A stretch of 64,000 nt of DNA from Anagrus nilaparvatae (taxonomy: Eukaryota > Arthropoda > Insecta > Hymenoptera > Mymaridae), in the NCBI GenBank assembly GCA_022575985.1, contig JAKSXM010000014.1:27156001-27220000 (forward strand), read 5' to 3'. A model generated the notes under the pieces. The model was not told where the DNA came from. It was given only the letters and a program-made list of their open reading frames with translations, and ran no database searches. How positions within the stretch are numbered: position 1 is the stretch's first letter; the number at the start of each line of letters is the position of its first letter. Positions 62,501 through 64,000 of this stretch are shown here, in pieces. A program made the position numbers and the translations under genes.

Positions 62501-62781
62501 TGTTTTTTATTTTTGGGAATTTTTTTTGGCTCATTAAACCCCTGCGTGGATAATACGCTTCAATATAATTAAAAATTAAATTTTCATTTTAACTAAATAA
62601 ATAATAATTTAATAAAAAAAAAAATGCGAAAAAAAATTGTATTCACTCATTTTAGCCTGGTGACCGTATAATTGAAGTTGATGGTATAGATTTACGAAAT
62701 AGTACGCACGAACGAGCTGTCAAAGCTATACAATCTTCTGGTAATCCAGTACGACTTTGGGTTCAATCTCTCACAAATTTG
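2427..62781 (+). CDS. Patj: Patj / InaD-like multi-PDZ scaffold protein, internal part of gene (18 exons, both ends outside window)
   Basis: Scaffold of the Crumbs-Stardust/PALS1-Patj complex; in the known family it binds membrane and cortical partners through PDZ domains at apical junctions. Joined exons: 2427-2569, 14195-14421, 17176-17310, 17411-17569, 22528-22674, 22745-22964, 23269-23570, 23651-23875, 23947-24120, 24258-24419, 24490-24732, 24804-25034, 35871-35973, 36057-36338, 36947-37775, 53782-54226, 57933-58037, 62656-62781. All introns are GT-AG and phases match, leaving one open frame of 1,419 codons. PDZ carboxylate loops seen: [45 protein letters not shown]. The residue at alpha-B1 is His in PDZ1, PDZ4 and the last PDZ (class I-like), Ser in PDZ2, Asn in PDZ3 and Leu in PDZ5. 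Domain order follows vertebrate PATJ/MUPP1, not the four-PDZ Drosophila form. L27 and the first half of PDZ1 lie upstream. Family assignment is strong; the weakest boundary is the exon 7 donor. Confidence 0.93.
3260..3535. repeat. Interspersed repeat, copy 1
   Basis: Shares ordered blocks with 56870-57020: ATGGTCCAGAATC versus ATGGCCCAAATCG, a TATACGAT block, GGGAAATACCTG versus GTGAAATACTTG, and CCGCTGACAAGAAAA. The 73-codon open frame at 3309-3530 lies within it and looks fortuitous. Confidence 0.6.
3541..3749. mobile_element. Small foldback element
   Basis: The left arm ACTGGAAATCAATTCTTTTG...AAAATCAGCCCAAAAATGAT is matched by the inverse of the right arm ATCATTTTGGGACTGATTTT...CAATTGTTTTCTCAGT. 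About 210 bases, no coding. Confidence 0.6.
4951..5594. mobile_element. Foldback element, CTAGTCAATATA family, copy 1
   Basis: Terminal inverted repeats TTATTCTAGTCAATATA and TATATTGACTAGAGTAA. Internal inverted phrases include CACTGATCACGAATTTCAGG and its inverse, plus CACCCTTAAATTTGCAAAA. About 644 bases with a C-run near the right end. Confidence 0.75.
8603..9000. mobile_element. G-rich family element, inverse orientation, one end lost
   Basis: Begins ATGCATGGAACATGTTTACT and continues with repeated CTAAACCTGAATTATTC-like phrases, then a C-rich GACCCCCCTCCTTAAATAGG region. The expected final GTTCCATGTTAAAA is absent. Confidence 0.7.
9616..10140. mobile_element. G-rich family element, both termini present
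   Basis: Left end TTTTTAACATGGAACATG, right end CATGTTCCATGCATTTTGG, giving inverted core termini ACATGGAACATGTTTA. It encloses an expanded G-rich minisatellite and phrases such as GGGACTTAGAATAATTTG. No transposase; non-autonomous. Confidence 0.75.
9672..9893. repeat. G-rich minisatellite inside the mobile element
   Basis: About seven to eight units of roughly 27-29 bases, consensus GGTCAAATTTGTCCCATTTAA followed by 5-9 G. Units differ mainly in G-run length and a few substitutions. An open frame on the minus strand here (9483-9770) is a product of the repeat. Confidence 0.9.
10160..10560. repeat. Partial variant copy of the G-rich family
   Basis: GTGACGTTTTTAGGGGAGGG and TTCGATTTAGGGACTT match the 14508-14815 copy. 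It follows directly on the previous copy. Confidence 0.5.
11900..12610. mobile_element. 711-bp near-perfect inverted repeat (foldback element)
   Basis: Arms at about 11900-12230 and 12278-12610 are inverse copies with only scattered differences, separated by a loop of about 47 bases. Outer ends are CGCACACTGATTCAG and CTGAATCAGTGTGCG. No coding capacity; the 65-codon open frame at 12527-12724 is fortuitous. In the Patj pre-mRNA it would form a hairpin of about 330 base pairs. Confidence 0.92.
14195..14421 (+). CDS. Patj: Patj exon 2: Ser/Thr/Gln-rich linker between PDZ1 and PDZ2
   Basis: Joins to exon 1 to complete an Asp codon and then reads 75 codons, [19 protein letters not shown] through [10 protein letters not shown], ending in phase 0 before GTTAGT. 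Low-complexity, probably disordered. The reading frame differs from the longest open frame over this stretch (14198-14575), which runs past the donor. Frame choice rests on agreement with both neighbouring exons. Confidence 0.82.
14508..14815. mobile_element. G-rich family element copy
   Basis: Left TTTTAACATGGAACGTG, internal GGTGACGTTTTTAGGGGGGG, right AAACATATTCCATGATTTTTG then GGTTGTGTG. Both ends are present but diverged. Confidence 0.7.
16459..16803. mobile_element. G-rich family element copy, inverse orientation
   Basis: Left end ACTTATAACCAGTTTATG and ATGCATGAAACATGTTCAC; right end TATAAACATGTTCCATGTT. Internal sequence matches the 8603-9000 copy base for base over long phrases. Confidence 0.75.
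17176..17310 (+). CDS. Patj: Patj exon 3: first half of PDZ2
   Basis: 45 codons in phase 0. Starts [17 protein letters not shown], then the binding loop GLGFGIIGG and the core [11 protein letters not shown]. The [11 protein letters not shown] start and GLGFGIIGG loop are hallmarks of PDZ2 of PATJ/MUPP1. Donor GTAAAT. Confidence 0.95.
17411..17569 (+). CDS. Patj: Patj exon 4: second half of PDZ2
   Basis: 53 codons in phase 0 after a 100-base intron. Encodes [16 protein letters not shown], the helix [13 protein letters not shown] with Ser at alpha-B1, and the last strand [12 protein letters not shown]. Ends SPDYQ before a GTTTGT donor. Confidence 0.95.
18995..19427. mobile_element. TA-flanked foldback MITE, Tc1/mariner-like
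   Basis: Terminal inverted repeats CACTGTAAAAAGTAACTTTC and its inverse at the right end, flanked by TA at 18993-18994 and 19428-19429. The interior is palindromic with AAATTTAGTA on both sides and the diad ATCGAGAACACTCGA-like centre. No transposase. Confidence 0.85.
19679..21273. mobile_element. 1.6 kb foldback element with internal tandem units
   Basis: Ends CAAGGGGAGACTGAAACATT and, inverted, CAAGGGGAGACCGGAACATT. Subterminal arms carry GGGCCTAGAAACGCAGGATT versus the inverse at 21150-21170. The core has repeated phrases such as AATAAAAATGGTAGTA and TTGGGCCC in units of roughly 140-160 bases. Open frames here are by-products. Confidence 0.8.
22528..22674 (+). CDS. Patj: Patj exon 5: linker between PDZ2 and PDZ3
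   Basis: 49 codons in phase 0, beginning [19 protein letters not shown] and ending DSDMDIM before GTTAGT. The [16 protein letters not shown] stretch is a recognisable conserved Patj linker; what follows is Asn/Asp/Ser-rich and probably disordered. Confidence 0.9.
22745..22964 (+). CDS. Patj: Patj exon 6: linker and start of PDZ3
   Basis: 73 codons plus one base after a 70-base intron. A linker of about 46 residues ([16 protein letters not shown] onward) leads into [17 protein letters not shown] and loop GLGITIAGY, the first strands of PDZ3. Donor GTAGAA is weak, but the split Glu codon and PDZ alignment support it. Confidence 0.93.
22965..23268 (+). other. Patj intron, 304 bases
   Basis: GTAGAA to TTTTTCAG with a long polypyrimidine tract before the acceptor. 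AT-rich; nothing else seen. Confidence 0.85.
23269..23570 (+). CDS. Patj: Patj exon 7: rest of PDZ3 and following linker
   Basis: Completes the split Glu codon, then [32 protein letters not shown], helix [12 protein letters not shown] (Asn at alpha-B1) and strand [12 protein letters not shown], followed by a Gln/Pro/Ser linker. The 3' end is uncertain. GTAACA at 23571 gives an 80-base intron and phase 0. The other in-frame GT (23631) would leave an intron of only 20 bases, which I consider too short. Confidence 0.87.
23651..23875 (+). CDS. Patj: Patj exon 8: linker and first strand of PDZ4
   Basis: 75 codons in phase 0. Starts [15 protein letters not shown], then a helical linker with [17 protein letters not shown] and WQKIAG, and ends GPDVEIV, the first strand of PDZ4. 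Donor GTAAGT. Confidence 0.92.
23947..24120 (+). CDS. Patj: Patj exon 9: core of PDZ4
   Basis: 58 codons in phase 0 after a 71-base intron: [12 protein letters not shown], loop [24 protein letters not shown] and GDELLE. The VAQLKKF, GLGISLE and EGPVG signature matches PDZ4 of PATJ/MUPP1. Donor GTAAAA. Confidence 0.95.
24258..24419 (+). CDS. Patj: Patj exon 10: end of PDZ4
   Basis: 54 codons in phase 0: [15 protein letters not shown], with His at alpha-B1, and [15 protein letters not shown], the PDZ4 helix and last strand. A short linker ends QAAFQTR before a GTTTGT donor. Confidence 0.94.
24490..24732 (+). CDS. Patj: Patj exon 11: linker and start of PDZ5
   Basis: 81 codons in phase 0. A Ser/Thr-rich linker including [15 protein letters not shown] leads to [17 protein letters not shown] and then PDZ5 with [17 protein letters not shown]. 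The [12 protein letters not shown] junction across the next intron is diagnostic of PDZ5 in this family. Donor GTAAAA. Confidence 0.95.
24804..25034 (+). CDS. Patj: Patj exon 12: rest of PDZ5 (long isoform form)
   Basis: 77 codons in phase 0: [37 protein letters not shown], helix [12 protein letters not shown] with Leu at alpha-B1, and [15 protein letters not shown]. Ends SIAQ before an excellent CAG/GTGAGC donor. The phase fits exon 13 at 35871 across a 10.8 kb intron. If the donor is not used, the frame continues to 25250 (see the alternative tail). Confidence 0.93.
25035..25250 (+). CDS. Patj: Alternative C-terminal tail of a short Patj isoform (retained intron start)
   Basis: Reading through the exon 12 donor keeps the frame open for 71 residues plus a TAA stop. 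The tail starts [16 protein letters not shown] and ends HNLVKSESF. Its composition is protein-like (charged, mixed, no homopolymers), whereas surrounding intron has dense stops in all frames. A poly(A) signal follows at 25544. The product would end after PDZ5, lacking the long linker and last PDZ. The C-terminus ESF is not a type I PDZ ligand. Inference: intron-retention or alternative terminal exon; transcript evidence is needed. Confidence 0.65.
   Translation: MSDLNEQIDFKKENNFKTSHAPIMESHKQRLEYFRERKINSIQPASYGYFYHMDLIEGLQQQHNLVKSESF
25544..25549 (+). promoter_or_regulatory. Candidate poly(A) signal AATAAA for short Patj isoform
   Basis: AATAAA about 294 bases after the TAA at 25248-25250, the first good match I noted downstream. 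AATAAA is common by chance in such AT-rich DNA, so its position is suggestive only. Confidence 0.4.
30352..30712. mobile_element. TTA-flanked MITE with long terminal inverted repeats, Harbinger-like
   Basis: The outer ~60 bases of each end are identical inverse copies, starting GGCCCTCTCTACACCAG and reading through ATAATTATGTTTTATG and CATGTTTGTTGGATATTT. TTA directly flanks both sides (30349-30351, 30713-30715). A 3-bp TTA duplication with GG-initial termini is typical of PIF/Harbinger. 361 bases, no coding. Confidence 0.85.
32664..32960. repeat. Decayed foldback related to 62091-62358
   Basis: Contains ATTCCGCTTGCCGTAAG, GACTGCAAATGGCT, an A/T core, then TTACAAGCAGAATTCCGCTA. These correspond in order to the 62091-62358 element. 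Ends are uncertain. Confidence 0.5.
33477..33502. repeat. (ATA)n microsatellite
   Basis: About eight ATA trinucleotides followed by ATGATAAAAG. Confidence 0.9.
35871..35973 (+). CDS. Patj: Patj exon 13: start of long inter-PDZ linker
   Basis: Acceptor AAATAG, phase 0: [19 protein letters not shown] then [16 protein letters not shown], ending one base into a codon before GTATGA. Basic and probably disordered. The internal ATG at 35889 lies in the same frame, so an alternative first exon for a short linker-plus-PDZ isoform is possible, but I see no promoter evidence. Confidence 0.82.
36057..36338 (+). CDS. Patj: Patj exon 14: long inter-PDZ linker
   Basis: 93 whole codons with split codons at both ends (phase 1 to 1). 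Begins [19 protein letters not shown], contains [11 protein letters not shown] and [16 protein letters not shown], ends LSLSSETE before GTACGT. No domain recognised; acidic and Ser/Thr-rich. Confidence 0.88.
36339..36946 (+). other. Patj intron, 608 bases
   Basis: GTACGT to TTTCAG. AT-rich; no repeat or exon seen. Confidence 0.8.
36947..37775 (+). CDS. Patj: Patj exon 15: long inter-PDZ linker, largest exon
   Basis: 275 whole codons with split codons at both ends. Contains a helical basic stretch ([19 protein letters not shown]), a Pro/Glu stretch, a basic [11 protein letters not shown] cluster that could be a basophilic kinase site, [16 protein letters not shown], and a strongly acidic end ([14 protein letters not shown], then [12 protein letters not shown]). 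No PDZ or other domain recognised. The open frame and matching phases show it is real. Ends in AGCAG before GTAAGT, completing a Ser codon with exon 16. Confidence 0.9.
38380..39048. mobile_element. TA-flanked foldback element with Tc1/mariner-type termini
   Basis: Ends CAGGGTGAGTCA and its inverse TGACTCACCCTG, each directly flanked by TA (38378-38379 and 39049-39050), as expected of Tc1/mariner insertions. Subterminal inverted sequence contains AAATATCT and the region around TTTAAAGC. About 669 bases with no transposase frame, hence non-autonomous. Its core, with a run of 12 G near 38440, closely resembles the core of the foldback at 19679-21273. Confidence 0.8.
39604..39630. repeat. (TA)n microsatellite
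   Basis: About 13 TA dinucleotides in a row. Confidence 0.9.
40180..40370. repeat. Fragment of the G-rich repeat family
   Basis: Shows the family's phrases in order: GGCGTTTTTAGGAGG, a tract resembling the TTTAGGGACTT phrase, TTAAAACTGTTATGA and CTGGTTGTG. Termini are eroded. Confidence 0.55.
42651..42673. repeat. (TA)n microsatellite
   Basis: About 11 TA dinucleotides. Confidence 0.9.
45621..45906 (+). pseudogene. Decayed LINE reverse transcriptase fragment (C-terminal RT region)
   Basis: A single plus-strand frame with at least three in-frame stops reads [18 protein letters not shown], then [22 protein letters not shown] and FPKP. The pattern of a helix followed by SxLxYG and later LNxxY-like positions is typical of the thumb-side end of jockey/CR1-type LINE reverse transcriptases. 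No catalytic motif remains. Assignment rests on short motifs only. Confidence 0.5.
46250..47475 (-). pseudogene. R1-like non-LTR retrotransposon relic, RT and C-terminal domain, 5'-truncated
   Basis: Reading the minus strand from 47464, one finds VTLDVKNPF (RT motif A; most relatives have Ala where Pro stands), [21 protein letters not shown] (motif B) and, after a frame change, GYADDVAL with the catalytic YADD at 47147-47158, followed by an in-frame TAG at 47111-47113. Next come the thumb region with [10 protein letters not shown], a frameshift near 46735, [21 protein letters not shown] followed by TGA where Trp is expected (46488-46490), and [10 protein letters not shown]. The order matches R1-clade LINEs. 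The 5' end, endonuclease and ORF1 are absent. GC content is near 50 percent, far above the surrounding intron. Broken and not functional. Confidence 0.88.
47640..47900. repeat. Half-copy of a foldback repeat next to the R1 relic
   Basis: Contains ATTCTAATGCGCCTTTTGG, ATTATGACAATGTTA, AGGGTTTTTAGGTAATTTTC and ATAATGCTGTCA. These match the outer arm of the element at 19679-21273 and the element at 50824-51832. The opposite arm is not seen. Confidence 0.65.
48864..48869 (-). promoter_or_regulatory. Candidate poly(A) signal AATAAA of nested gene
   Basis: Minus-strand AATAAA (TTTATT on plus) 100 bases after the TAA at 48969-48971, a normal distance for a 3' UTR. Confidence 0.5.
48969..49250 (-). 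CDS. Nested gene exon 4 (terminal)
   Basis: 93 codons plus [22 protein letters not shown] onward to DTEKSFL, after a 57-base intron ending TTTCAG. Carries cysteines 3-6, the last pair again C-x21-C. The absence of stops over 93 codons in such AT-rich DNA supports real coding. Confidence 0.82.
   Translation of the reverse strand, partial: ETKNLTKKIKKYLKICKNEIWSQQSCFHNYERKIKAEIRGLKNAIDYYFNERTKKYSDRTKLCLYKMRNSMIRENDIITRYALKCQDTEKSFL
48969..50215 (-). CDS. Nested gene: predicted secreted six-cysteine helical protein, 221 residues, family unknown
   Basis: Four exons on the strand opposite Patj: complement of 50168-50215, 49627-49791, 49308-49478 and 48969-49250, all phase 0, with donors GTAAAT, GTGAGT, GTAAGT and acceptors AAG, CAG, CAG. 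The start ATG begins a short signal-like peptide ([16 protein letters not shown]), so the product is probably secreted or vesicular. The rest is Lys/Glu-rich and likely all helical. Six cysteines lie at about 86, 108, 144, 154, 191 and 213, with gaps of 21, 35, 9, 36 and 21 residues. Two N-glycosylation sequons are present (NVS near 76, NLT near 132). A poly(A) signal lies about 100 bases after the stop. I do not recognise the family. Insect TsetseEP/DUF725-type or salivary/venom proteins are possibilities to test, not claims. Confidence 0.78.
49308..49478 (-). CDS. Nested gene exon 3
   Basis: 57 codons, [20 protein letters not shown] onward to EAAIFII, between TTTCAG and GTAAGT. Carries cysteines 1 and 2 (C-x21-C) and one NVS sequon. 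Confidence 0.8.
49627..49791 (-). CDS. Nested gene exon 2
   Basis: 55 codons, [20 protein letters not shown] to KSKLNEIK, between acceptor TTTTTTAAG and donor GTGAGT. Helical, no cysteine. Confidence 0.78.
50168..50215 (-). CDS. Nested gene exon 1: signal peptide
   Basis: ATG at 50213-50215 and 16 codons encoding Lys then a run of Val, Leu and Ile ending STYFQ, followed by GTAAAT. The hydrophobic segment is short (about 9-10 residues), near the lower limit for a signal peptide; cleavage may fall after the exon junction near GES. The start is chosen because it is the only Met giving a signal-like N-terminus in phase with exon 2. Confidence 0.7.
50824..51832. mobile_element. About 1 kb foldback element, internal palindrome
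   Basis: The left half reads GGCAAAATGGACAAAAATCG, GAGTTTTTGAGCTAT and GCGGATTTTTCGAATTTTTT. The right half carries the inverse of each (GAAAAATCCGC, ATAGCTCAAAAACTC, CGATTTTTGTCCATTTT). Outer ends resemble the arms of the element at 19679-21273 (GTTTCTAGGTCCAGAAGGCC). No transposase frame. Exact ends are not clear. Confidence 0.7.
52154..52172. repeat. (AT)n microsatellite
   Basis: About nine AT dinucleotides. Confidence 0.85.
53180..53235. other. Small GC-rich patch in AT-rich intron
   Basis: Contains GAGGGGGTTGG, CCGCCCCAGCGCTC and GGGACCCCCAAG, unlike its surroundings. Possibly a repeat remnant; no coding or regulatory assignment possible. Confidence 0.3.
53782..54226 (+). CDS. Patj: Patj exon 16: end of linker and start of the PATJ-PDZ8-like domain
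   Basis: Completes a Ser codon with exon 15, then 148 codons in phase 0 at the end. A linker with [19 protein letters not shown] (probably helical) and [20 protein letters not shown] leads to [19 protein letters not shown] and loop [10 protein letters not shown]. The WGPER...[11 protein letters not shown] entry is characteristic of PATJ PDZ8/MUPP1 PDZ10 (numbering from memory). Donor GTAAAT. Confidence 0.93.
54318..55202. mobile_element. Foldback element, CTCCAGTCAAAT family, copy 2
   Basis: Terminal inverted repeats TACTCCAGTCAAAT and ATTTGACTGGTGTA. Internal phrases (GGGTCGCTGATCACGAA, CACCCTTAAATTTGCAAAA, a C-run near the right end) match the element at 4951-5594. About 885 bases, strongly palindromic. 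Confidence 0.78.
56600..56860. repeat. Fragment of the G-rich family
   Basis: AAGGGGCGGGGGGGGTC, ACGGGACTTCAGG and GGTTTAGAATCTTAACATC match the 9616-10140 copy; termini are missing. Confidence 0.6.
56870..57020. repeat. Interspersed repeat, copy 2
   Basis: Shorter copy of the 3260-3535 repeat with the shared block GCCGCTGACAAGAAAA. It abuts a fragment of the G-rich family at 56600-56860. Confidence 0.55.
57933..58037 (+). CDS. Patj: Patj exon 17: middle of last PDZ
   Basis: 35 codons in phase 0: [18 protein letters not shown], then [17 protein letters not shown], the insert between beta-B and beta-C and the beta-C to alpha-A part of the domain. Donor GTAAGT. Too short to stand out alone, but it bridges exons 16 and 18 exactly. 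Confidence 0.93.
61503..62042. mobile_element. 540-bp foldback element
   Basis: Terminal inverted repeats GTAGAGCCCTATTTCGTAGT and the inverse ACTACGAAATAGGGCTCTAC, with further inverted pairs inside (AAATTCCTATTGTGGG-type and TTTTTGGGTCGCTGAA-type phrases). No coding. Confidence 0.85.
62091..62358. mobile_element. 268-bp foldback element with CCGCTTG-type ends
   Basis: The left part reads CCGCTTGCCGCAAGCGGGAC and TCCGCTTGTAACTA, then ATGATTGCAAATGACTT. The right part is the inverse, AAGTCATTTGCAATCGTTTG, then TCCGCTAGCTACAAGCGGAA, ending TTTTTTCAGTG. Confidence 0.75.
62398..62450. repeat. Stub of the G-rich family
   Basis: TTTTAACATGAAACATGTTTA followed by AAGGAGGGGTACTT. Confidence 0.55.
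62656..62781 (+). CDS. Patj: Patj exon 18: end of last PDZ in window
   Basis: 42 codons in phase 0: [18 protein letters not shown], helix [13 protein letters not shown] with His at alpha-B1, and strand [13 protein letters not shown]. Donor GTAAGT. The gene continues beyond the window. Confidence 0.94.
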
Positions 62782-64000
62782 GTAAGTTATTCTCTTTGAC
62801 TATTCACTAAAGTAAAGAAATACATAAATAGAAGTATAAATATAAAAAAAAAAAGATAAATAAAAATCTAGAATTCAATATTTTAGCGAGTTTTTTTTAT
62901 TCTCTTGAAAACTTGGCCTACTCTTTAAATATATACGTAGATATCAATGCAGTCTATCTCTCTCTTTCTTTCTTTTACAATATAGTGGTATCCAGAAATT
63001 GTAAAAAAGAATAAAAAAGCGAAAGAGTTGACACGGGTCAGGGGTGCGATGCGCTCGAAAAGAAAAAGAATAAAAAATACTATATATATGGTCCATCGCG
63101 TCTGATCTACAACTACAACTATCATCCCCCGCATTATTTTTATATTTTTTTATACTCACCGGTTATATAGTATGTAGCAACATTTCTATGTCTATATATA
63201 ATACTACTCGCGGTTATAAACCCCTTCTCTATAATATATATTTTATCAAGTTTTGTTGTTAGCACCCAAAAGGGGTTAGTCTCCTTCGTTACTCTCTGAC
63301 GGGATGCAACGATTTTTCGCACGAAAATGTGTTACATTTGTAGGTTTCTGTGTTTATTTTATATAAATATATGTGTGTGTGTGTGTATTTCAAGAAAATT
63401 ATTATTTTAAAAAATTTAGTGAAAAATATGTTTTTTTTCCCAAAGCTCACGAAATTTAAATAAATTATAATATAAATAAAATTAAGCTTTTCTTCATATT
63501 CATAAATAATAATAATAGCACTAATATATATTTCATTCATAAAATAATTTTCATTGAAAACTCTTCACGTATATGCAAAATAAATTTTAAAAAATAAATA
63601 AATCTTGAACTATATATATATGTCTTAATAAACATAATTATAAGGTTAAATTTTTTCTAAAACGTGTAAATAAAAAATATTTTTCGAATTTAGAATATAT
63701 TAAAATTTAAATATTTATACAAAAGATTGATTTTTTTCTTTTATCTGAAATTAATTATAGAAAAATTATAATTTAAATAAAATGTGTTGACTTGAATTGA
63801 GTTATTTTTTTATGAATGAAAAGTATGAAAGAAAATGATCTTAATTTAAATAACAAGACTAGTTTTATTTATTTATTTATTTTGAAGTACATAGATAAAA
63901 ATAAAAGGTAGAAAATATTTTCAATTTATAAATCAATAAATTAATTCATCAAATGGTATTTATACGTAAATAAGGTGTATTTGTACTAGTGTACGTGAAA
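62782..64000 (+). other. Patj intron, 3' part outside window
   Basis: GTAAGT onward. Contains a higher-complexity stretch at 62930-63330 with CT-rich and GC-richer segments, then AT-rich sequence with a GT microsatellite at about 63370-63387. No further exon is seen before the window ends. Confidence 0.7.

Larger units (their letters stand above)
58038..62655 (+). other. Patj intron, 4.6 kb
   Basis: GTAAGT to TTTTAG. Holds two foldback elements close together (61503-62042 and 62091-62358) and a stub of the G-rich family at 62398-62450, all within 1.2 kb of exon 18. A 91-codon minus-strand open frame at 59411-59686 has mixed composition, but I do not recognise it and it has no splice or start support. 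The rest is AT-rich. Confidence 0.75.

Noticed and set aside
62925..63540. Minus-strand open frames of 60-83 codons
   Set aside because: Overlapping frames in different phases with low-complexity tails; no family recognised.
1..64000. CRISPR arrays, rRNA genes, bacterial operons, riboswitches
   Set aside because: None seen. The repeats present are foldback and mobile elements or microsatellites, and the gene structure is eukaryotic with spliceosomal introns.

Overview
The window is intronic-rich, very AT-rich (roughly three quarters A+T by eye) eukaryotic nuclear DNA, almost certainly from an insect or other arthropod. It has spliced genes with GT-AG introns, many foldback/MITE-type elements, a decayed R1-like LINE and no bacterial features. 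The order cannot be fixed from sequence alone. A Patj with at least six PDZ domains argues against the four-PDZ form known from Drosophila.

Main gene. One plus-strand gene spans the whole window and runs off both ends: the arthropod orthologue of Patj (PATJ/INADL, MUPP1-related), the multi-PDZ scaffold of the Crumbs polarity complex. I reconstruct 18 coding exons (2427-2569 to 62781) whose phases agree at every junction, giving 1,419 codons in frame. Below, residue 1 is the first whole codon (2428). Domain order: C-terminal half of PDZ1 (exon 1), Ser/Thr/Gln-rich linker (exon 2), PDZ2 (exons 3-4), linker (5), PDZ3 (6-7), PDZ4 (8-10), PDZ5 (11-12), a PDZ-free linker of about 530 residues (13-16), then a PDZ opening with WGPER that resembles PATJ PDZ8/MUPP1 PDZ10 (16-18). 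The L27 domain and first half of PDZ1 lie upstream. Further exons probably lie downstream.

Layout. 1-22.5 kb: four exons in long repeat-filled introns. 22.5-25.25 kb: compact block of eight exons with introns of 70-304 bases. 25.25-35.87 kb: large intron. 35.87-37.78 kb: three linker exons. 37.78-53.78 kb: 16 kb intron holding two LINE relics, several foldback elements and a nested minus-strand gene. 53.78-64 kb: three exons of the last PDZ in long introns.

Two points stand out. (1) Exon 12 has a strong internal donor, but its frame stays open for 72 more codons to a stop at 25250 with a poly(A) signal downstream, implying a short Patj ending after PDZ5. (2) In the 16 kb intron, on the opposite strand, lies a four-exon gene for a 221-residue predicted secreted helical protein with six cysteines in near-symmetric spacing (21-35-9-36-21). 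I do not recognise its family.

The remaining sequence is intron dominated by non-autonomous inverted-repeat elements: a 711-bp near-perfect hairpin, TA-flanked Tc1/mariner-like foldbacks, a TTA-flanked Harbinger-like MITE, and a G-rich family present in at least seven pieces, one of which has expanded into a minisatellite.
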